From: Spiroplasma poulsonii
GTDB lineage: Bacteria > Bacillota_I > Bacilli_A > Mycoplasmatales > Mycoplasmataceae
Length of the DNA stretch: 64,000 nucleotides
Assembly (NCBI RefSeq): GCF_009866525.1
Contig: NZ_CM020866.1
Coordinates: 374,260-438,259, forward strand
Direction: 5' to 3'
The notes under the pieces are model-generated. The model saw only the letters and a program-made list of their open reading frames with translations, did no database searches and was not told the DNA's origin. The position numbers and the translations under genes were made by a program. Shown one piece after another: positions 58,146 through 64,000 of this stretch. Positions within the stretch are counted from its first letter, which is position 1; each line of letters opens with the position of its first letter.

Positions 58146-59136
58146 AATTATTTTTTTTATTTAAAAATTTAATATTTTTCCACAACGAAAAATTAATTTA
58201 TTATTTAAATTATTTAATTTTAAATAAATATTTTATGTTAAATATAATAATTGTAAATTATAAATTGAGGCAATTAAATTAAATCTTAAACCAAATCTTT
58301 TTCTTCGATTACGATATTTTTCTGTAATAATTTTAAATTTTTTAAGAATAGTAAAAATATTTTCAATAATAATTCTCATTTTTGAAACTAGTCTATTATA
58401 TTGCTTTTGTTCTTTGTTTAAAGGGTTTTTCTTTGTTTTCTTTGTAGGTATTAGAACATTATTGTGATTTTTTTGTATTCCTTGATAACCACTATCAACT
58501 ATTAATTTGGTATTTTTTAAAATTGGGATTTTTGATTCTTTAAATAAAGCATAATCATGTTTTTTTCCGAGCGAAAAACTTGTTGCAATAATTTTTTTGG
58601 TTTCTTGTTCGATAATTACTTGTGTTTTGATCGTGTGTTTTTTCTTTTTACCAGAATAAGATTGTTTTTGTCTTTTTTTGGGCGTTGGATTGGAGTTTCG
58701 GTAGCATCAATAATAATAGTTTTATCATTAAAATAATCATTTATTAGTGCTTTTTTACCAGCAAGTTGTTGAAAATCAGAGTTTTTAATTAAAATATCTT
58801 CAATTCACTTAATATTACGATAACAATTAGCCTCACTAATATCAAAACTTTTACCAAGATGAAAATAAGTCTGATATTCTCGTCAATATAATAAAGTCAT
58901 CAATAATCTATTTTCTAATGATAATTTATTAGTTTTACCACCTTTTTTAAATTTTTCTATTTCAGCAACTTTTAAAATATCTAACATTTTATTAAAAGTG
59001 GATTTTTTTATTCCTGTTAATCTTAACCATTCTCTATCATTAAGAGTATTAAATTTATTATTGTTCATATTTTTATGTCCTCATAAATTATATTTTATAA
59101 TAATATTTTAATAAAAAAGGGTATCGCAAGAAGTCT
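58146..59136 (-). mobile_element. IS5-like element, copy 7 (hybrid, lacks one end)
   Basis: Minus orientation. The 5' end of the IS is at 59136 (GCAAGAAGTCT when read on plus). Its 3' end stops at AATTAT (58146-58151) and lacks about 77 bp. Those bases are found, inverted, at 59137-59215. Confidence 0.9.
58233..59068 (-). CDS. IS5-like transposase (copy 7), -1 slip
   Basis: Intact two-frame DDE transposase with seven A and the same Ala-to-Thr change as copy 6. The element itself cannot move as one unit because one end is missing. Confidence 0.75.
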
Positions 59137-59215
59137 ATTAATTAAAATTATATTTTTCTATTAGTATCTTTTTTACAAATATTTGCAATTTTTTAACAAG
59201 TAATGCAAGAAGTCT
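59137..59215 (+). mobile_element. IS5-like element, 3' end remnant
   Basis: 79 bp in plus orientation, starting ATTAATTAAAATTATATT and ending GCAAGAAGTCT. AAT at 59216-59218 matches the AAT before copy 6, so it is the far end of the outer element. Confidence 0.9.
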
Positions 59216-59348
59216 AATATAATATTGATAAATTCTATGATGTTGATAAAAAACAATTTTTAAAAGAATTAACTAATTTTTCTTATTCTTTCGCTAAGTA
59301 TTTTAATACTGTGGAAGTTATTAATAAATTAGAAAAAAGTGTTGATAA

Positions 59349-59639
59349 TTTACAACAAGTTAATTTAAAGTTTCAAAATTGAAAATTAGTTGATGTTAGT
59401 TCTAAAGAAAAATTAAAAAATGAATTATCAAATTTTAATGATAAATGATATACAGTAATTTGAAAACCAAAAAATATTTATTTCATTGCTAAATTTAATT
59501 CGAAATGAGATGTTTTAACTCCTGGTGGTAATATATCTTTTCAAAATTATTATGTTAATTTTGAATATATTAAATCTCTTTATCATTATGATAATAGTAC
59601 TAATGAACCTGAGTTACCTGAAATTGATAATAATGGTAA
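59349..59639 (+). repeat. direct arm of a 291-bp inverted duplication
   Basis: The same 291 bp occur in inverted orientation at 61107-61397, with two base differences that I can see and no gaps. The arm lies inside the ORF1-like gene. Confidence 0.9.
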
Positions 59640-61064
59640 TCCTATTTTTTGAACTGATAATAATTATCAAAATACTCGCTCTTTTTTATTAAAGTATATT
59701 AATGCTATTGTGCAAGAAAATATTAGAGTACAGCAAAGTGGTAACCCTGATTATGATGATCCGAATTTGGGCAGTCAAAGAATAATTTTTGATTTTGAAA
59801 TTATCAATAATTTAGATAAGCCTGATACTGGTACAATTTTAACTAAAAAATCAATTTATCGAATGATTTTAACAATTGATAAAAAGAAAAATATTATTGC
59901 TGGTAGTTTAGAGCTTACACATCTTAAACAATATTGAAATGGTAGTAATTATAATAATTATCGATATACTGATGATTTAGGGTTTTTATTTTCTTTTATG
60001 AAAGAAAAAGAAGATGTTTTTAATTTTAGTGCTGAAACTTATAATTATTACCCGGGTAATAGTACTAATACTGGTAAAAGTATATTTGAACAGATGAAAG
60101 GTCAAATTGAGATTAATAAATTTTTAAAAGCTTTTTTTGCGTATGCTTTAGTCCCGGTGTTTCAAAATCGTAGTAATTTTATTGAAAGTGGATATATTGA
60201 CAATTTACATTATGATACTGTTTTAATTAATTTTTTTGGTTTAAAATTGGTTAATTTTAGAGATGTTTTAATTGATGAAAGTAATACTAATAAAAGTCAG
60301 TTTGAAAAGTTATTAAATAGTATGTTTACGGTTTCTCAAAATTTTTATAAAGATTATTTACGCACCATTTTTGATTTAGAAAATAATACTTATGTGCAAG
60401 GATATCATAAAAAATATGGTTTATTAGCTAACAATGGTTTTAAAATTTATCCCCGTTACTTTTATTTTTCTGATAAATATAATCAGTTAGATATTAAGTT
60501 ATACTCAGCATTTAAAAATCGGTTTTATAATACAAAAATACAAATTATGGTAATGTGTTTAATTATGATTTTTCAGTTGTAAATAATTATAATATTAATC
60601 AAAATGAGGGTTATGTTTTTGAAGATGCTTTAAAAGATAAATATGGTTTAAAATACAAAAAAATTGAAGAACAAAAAATCGGTTATAATGTTTTTGAATT
60701 ACAAGCCTAAAAAGAAAATGATTTGTATCGTTATTATGATTTTAATTTTGGAATTTATAATTGACAAGAAATAAATAACGGTGGATTATTTCCTGATGGA
60801 CAATGATGACAAGCACAATATAAAATTTGTAATTGATATAATTTAGCATGTCATATACGAAATGCGGAAATTTGAGTTGTTAATAATATTCCTGGTGTAA
60901 AACAAGTCAATGAATTAGCAAGTGGTGTTGGTAAAATATTTCAAACAATATATAGTTTTTTTAGTCAAACATTTGAAGTATGAAAATTTAGTCCAGCATT
61001 GTACAACACAATAACAAATATATTCCTATTAATTATTTTTATGAAATTTGTTCGATTAATTTAA

Positions 61065-61092
61065 AAAAGGACTGGTTAGTCCTTTTATTCTT
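61065..61092 (+). terminator. terminator of plectrovirus ORF1-like gene
   Basis: AAAAGGACT (61065-61073) and AGTCCTTTT (61078-61086) form a perfect stem with a GGTT loop, right after the stop codon. Confidence 0.85.
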
Positions 61093-61106
61093 TTCAATCT
61101 GTAATT

Positions 61107-61397
61107 TTACCATTATTATCAATTTCAGGTAACTCAGGTTCATTAGTACTATTATTATAATGATAAAGAGATTTAATATATTCAAAATTAACATAATAAT
61201 TTTGAAAAGATATATTACCACCAGGAGTTAAAACATCTCATTTCGAATTAAATTTAGCAATGAAATAAATATTTTTTGGTTTTCAAATTACTGTATATCA
61301 TTTATCATTAAAATTTGATAATTCATTTTTTAATTTTTCTTTAAAACTAACATCAACTAATTTTCAATTTTGAAACTTTAAATTAACTTGTTGTAAA
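61107..61397 (-). repeat. inverted partial copy of the ORF1-like gene
   Basis: Read on minus it equals 59349-59639 with two differences. It borders directly on the helicase-nuclease fragment at 61402, so it marks a second, truncated phage insertion or a rearrangement junction. Confidence 0.9.
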
Positions 61398-61401
61398 ATC
61401 A

Positions 61402-61929
61402 ATCAAGGGTCATGATTTTGGTTATGATATTTCAGCACTAAAATCTGAAGGAGCAAAAGTATTTGCTGACTATATTAATTATGTTGATCACTTGCAATCA
61501 TGCAATTTAGATAATGAGGTTTTTCAATTAATTTGAAGTAAATATCTTATAGAATATAGTGATGAGAATCCTTATCAACAAATGGATAGTATTTTAGAAG
61601 AAGAAATTTATACTCAATTGAAAAAACATTTAAATGGAGAAAGATTTGAAATTATTCCGCAAGTAAAACAATCTGGTTTTCGGATTGATTTAGGAATTAA
61701 AGATAAAACAACAGGTAATTTTGTGTTAGCAATTGAGTGTGATGGTCATAAATATCATTCTAAGCCAATGGACCGAGCTCGAGATATTTGGCGACAATCA
61801 ATTTTAGAAAGTAATGGTTGAAAATTTGAACGAATTTCATTGTTGCAGTGATGAAAAGGAAACCAAAATAAAGTGATTGAACGAGTTTTAAAGAAAATAG
61901 AAACTTTAAGTTGGAGTTTAAAGGAATAA
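61402..61929 (+). pseudogene. C-terminal fragment of a large helicase with REase-fold nuclease (MTES_1575-like)
   Basis: 176 codons in one frame without the start of the protein. It reads GHDFGYDISALKSEGAKVF, then ENPYQQMDSILEEEIYTQL, then the nuclease core: GFRIDLGI, LAIECDGHKYHS, RDIWRQSILESNGWKFERI and LLQWWKG. This is the C terminus of DUF4011/superfamily 1 helicase proteins that carry an endonuclease-fold tail. The nuclease acidic and Glu-x-Asp residues are present. All helicase motifs are missing, cut off at the phage junction. Confidence 0.75.
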
Positions 61930-62061
61930 TTATTTTTTATTTTTTAAAGAAATAACCTATTAATTAAAAAATAGATATAATATTATATATTATTTCCTTT
62001 TTTTATGCTATAATGTATATAGTAAAGTATGGGTAGAAGATAGGGTAAATGAGGTGTAGTA

Positions 62062-63144
62062 ATGAATAATGGCTTTTATATCTTACCAAATGAAGAAGGA
62101 TATTTAGTGAAGTCACATGATACCAATAGTGAAATAGCGTTATTTAGAAGTCGCCGTGATGCTGAAGTGTTTATTAGTACACTAACGTTGTCACCATTAA
62201 TTTCACCTGCAAATAATTATTCAGCAGTATCAGCAATCCCACAATATTCGACACCACCACAACAACAAGTTATTACTCCGTATCCTGCGGCTAGTGGTGC
62301 TTCGCCACAAGTCTTTTTTATTCAACAACCAGCGCCAGCGCCATATCCGTATTATCCAATGATGCCGCCAATGCCACCAATGGGAATGAACACAGGAATG
62401 TATCACGGCATATATCCTAACCATTGATCGCAAAATGGCTGTGGTGGTGGATGCACTTGTGGCCATGGGGGTTATTATGAACATTCAGAAGAAGATTACC
62501 ATCGAAAAGATTCTACAGAAAAAAAGTATCAGGGCAGTAAAAGGGATGATGATTTAAGAAAGAATGCTGATGAAGATAATGATCGCCAACAAAGCGGTCG
62601 TGTTTTTAATGCTGAAAATGTGGCTGTTTCAAATGTTACTGATATTAAATCAGAACCTCTACAAACAGCCCAAGTTGAACCAATAGCACCTGTTACTGTA
62701 CAAGAACAATATAATAGTACACAACCAATTGGTACAAATGAATTGCCTTTAGAACAACAAGGAGCAGAGAGTGACCCATTAGGATCACAAGGATTTGGAC
62801 AACAAGGAACATCTGGTGAGCAACAACAAAATCAAGCGGGAGCAGGAATGCCAGATTACTACGAACAAGCTTTTGTTGCAAACCCAGTTTATGTTAACCA
62901 AGATGTATCACAACCGCAAGCGACAACGAAACCAACTGATTTAAATGATGATGATTTCTTTAGTTTTATTAATGATAATGATTTTAATCATAATTCAGAA
63001 ATGTCAAAGAAAGAAACAAAACGTTTAGCAAAAGAAGAATTAAAAGCGGCAAAATTGCAAGCAAAGTTAGAAAAACAAAGTCGTAAAAAATCAAATCGTG
63101 AAAATGTTAACGATATTGAAGACTTAAATCCGATTGTAAAATAA
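62062..63144 (+). CDS. Pro/Gln-rich soluble protein, unknown
   Basis: 360 residues. The first 40 (NNGFYILPNEEGYLVKSH, FRSRRDAEVFIS) form a small folded-looking domain. A Pro/Gln/Tyr-rich part with PYYPMMPPMPPMGMN follows, then a Cys/Gly cluster (CGGGCTCGHGG near residue 130), a low-complexity Gln/Gly part, and a basic Lys-rich helix at the end. No membrane segment. The Pro-rich style resembles the gene at 32468. Confidence 0.75.
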
Positions 63145-63167
63145 AAAGTAATTTAAATATTTTTGCA

Positions 63168-63248
63168 ATGTTTCTTTTAACTAAGAAAATATTAATAAAA
63201 ACCTTTCTAGGTTTTTATTAATATCTAAAGTTAGGAGAAACATTTTTA
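63168..63248 (+). terminator. long composite terminator
   Basis: An inner stem ATATTAATAAAAACC (63189-63203) with GGTTTTTATTAATAT (63210-63224) sits in an outer stem ATGTTTCT (63168-63175) with AGAAACAT (63236-63243), followed by T residues. Confidence 0.8.
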
Positions 63249-63373
63249 TATGGTTAAAAATTATATTAATTATTATTTAATTTAATTGTTTTTTACTGAT
63301 AGTTACTATAAATAATTAGATTAGGGTTCTAAAAATTATTTTCTTATTTTTTTAAAATATTTTGGGTTTATAG

Positions 63374-63403
63374 TTGTTTTTTAAATAAAATTAATGTTAT
63401 AAT
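63374..63403 (+). promoter_or_regulatory. promoter of the tRNA genes
   Basis: TTGTTT (63374-63379), 18 bases, TATAAT (63398-63403), 13 bases before tRNA-Ile. Confidence 0.65.
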
Positions 63404-63415
63404 GATTTAGGTTTT

Positions 63416-63492
<77 letters not shown>

Positions 63493-63508
63493 TTTTTTAT
63501 CTAATTTT

Positions 63509-63584
63509 GGGCCCGTAGCTCAGCTGGGAGAGCACCTGCCTTGCACGCAGGGGGTCGACGGTTCGATCCCGTTCGGGTCCACCA
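63509..63584 (+). tRNA. tRNA-Ala (anticodon TGC)
   Basis: Acceptor GGGCCCG / CGGGTCC (one G-T), anticodon stem CCTGC/GCAGG with loop CTTGCAC, T-loop TTCGATC, encoded CCA. 16 bases after tRNA-Ile; the pair is normally found together, often with rRNA genes. Confidence 0.95.
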
Positions 63585-63622
63585 TTTCAAATATATTTAA
63601 TTTAAACAGTAAACAATAAACA

Positions 63623-63657
63623 AAACATATCAAATTCCCATTGGTATGTTTTTTTAA
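63623..63657 (+). terminator. terminator after tRNA genes
   Basis: AAACATA (63623-63629) pairs with TATGTTT (63645-63651), with CAA/TTG inside, then T residues. Confidence 0.75.
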
Positions 63658-63830
63658 TTGTTTAGAAAAGATAATTGGTTAAGAAAATAGAATGCAATAA
63701 AAAAGCGATGATTATTAAAATTATTTTATTTATCATCAAATATAAATCCAAAGTTATTGCTTTAATTAATCTTGTTTTTTTGGTATAATATATATAATGT
63801 AGAAATAAAAAATATAATCAGGGGTGAAGT

Positions 63831-64000
63831 ATGTCAATTTTTGATAAAAATGAAAATGAAAGATATGCGTATTTTTTAACAAATTTTAAAGAAATTTTAT
63901 CTGATTGGTCAGTGATGGTCAATGACCAATTTATTAAAACATCGTTAGATAATTCGTCAACTAAATTATTTGGAATGAATGTTGATAAAGCAATTATTTT
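63831..64000 (+). CDS. unknown protein, start only (partial)
   Basis: ATG 63831 behind AGGGGTGAAG. At least 56 codons (MSIFDKNENERYAYFLTNF...) before the window ends. Two TATAAT boxes lie 33-47 bases upstream. No family recognised from this piece. Confidence 0.6.
   Translation, partial: MSIFDKNENERYAYFLTNFKEILSDWSVMVNDQFIKTSLDNSSTKLFGMNVDKAII

Larger units (their letters stand above)
51040..61064 (+). mobile_element. SpV1-like plectrovirus prophage, decayed
   Basis: A string of small membrane, coat-like and Cys-rich genes, a Zot/P3-type ATPase gene and a large virion gene match the gene plan of spiroplasma plectroviruses (SpV1 type), filamentous ssDNA phages that persist in the chromosome. 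No replication or transposase gene of the virus is visible. Several genes are broken and IS copies 5-7 are inserted. The left border lies after the truA terminator. The right border is the phage terminator at 61065-61086 or the inverted fragment beyond it. Confidence 0.8.
56917..61064 (+). pseudogene. large plectrovirus virion protein (ORF1-like), interrupted
   Basis: Starts MKKTISLFSIFILGILSLV (signal peptide) and is open to FINT, where the IS block 57078-59215 lies. It resumes NIDKFYDVDKKQFLKELTNF in a frame that does not exactly match the N-terminal part, so either one base or a longer piece has been lost beside the IS. Later lesions are a missing A in a run near 60535 and TAA at 60708-60710. 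The C terminus has VNELASGVGKIF and a final membrane segment (NTITNIFLLIIFMKF). This is probably the adsorption or large coat protein. Confidence 0.8.

Overview
The window is chromosomal DNA of a Spiroplasma, most like the S. citri / S. kunkelii / S. melliferum group (an inference from gene content; no search was run). Base composition is about 25-30% GC. UGA is read as tryptophan throughout (genetic code 4): most core genes contain in-frame TGA where the family has Trp. The window also carries sequences typical of this group: an SpV1-type plectrovirus and many copies of one insertion sequence. All gene limits below assume code 4.

Layout. (1) 1-4661, minus strand: part of a tailed-phage prophage with small terminase, large terminase, a small hypothetical, a portal-like protein and a frameshifted virion-type gene running off the edge. 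(2) 4940-6277: an intact UPF0236/ISLre2-type transposase-like gene. (3) 6447-22359: housekeeping genes in an order close to the Bacillus origin-proximal region: a broken sigH-like gene, rpmG, secE, nusG, a dead aag, an HNH endonuclease, pncA (minus), rsmG, parA, parB, ychF, ispF, gltX, an HD hydrolase, rpoE, pyrG, purA, purB, pth. (4) 22349-32134: rsmI with a premature stop, a membrane-protein pseudogene cut by an IS, a hypothetical, then the arginine deiminase operon arcA-arcB-transporter-arcC, in which arcA and arcC are both broken. (5) 32468-51003: a Pro/Tyr-rich one-pass membrane protein, topA, an S1-domain protein, pgi, a decayed secreted-protein gene, an SDR pseudogene hit by IS copies, coaD, a metal-site-less RNase J paralogue, ftsK, ecfA1-ecfA2-ecfT and truA. 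(6) 51090-61064: a decayed SpV1-like plectrovirus with small coat and membrane genes, a Zot/P3-like gene and a large virion gene, split by IS copies. (7) 61107-64000: an inverted fragment of the virion gene joined to the C-terminal end of a large helicase-nuclease, a Pro/Gln-rich protein, tRNA-Ile(GAT), tRNA-Ala(TGC), and the start of an unknown gene.

The main theme is gene decay by mobile DNA. Seven near-identical copies of an IS5-like element (about 1.06 kb) are present. Each lies between 3-bp ATT/AAT repeats and has ends AGACTTCTTGC / GCAAGAAGTCT. Two copies form a nested, internally inverted structure at 57078-59215 whose history can be read from its target duplications. About a dozen genes carry nonsense codons, frameshifts or insertions. 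Several intact genes have lost hallmark active-site residues: the RNase J paralogue, IspF and PyrG. I see no complete novel defence system. The more unusual items are the pseudo-RNase J, the 26-bp inverted repeat cassette of the plectrovirus, the IS inversion, and the helicase-nuclease remnant.
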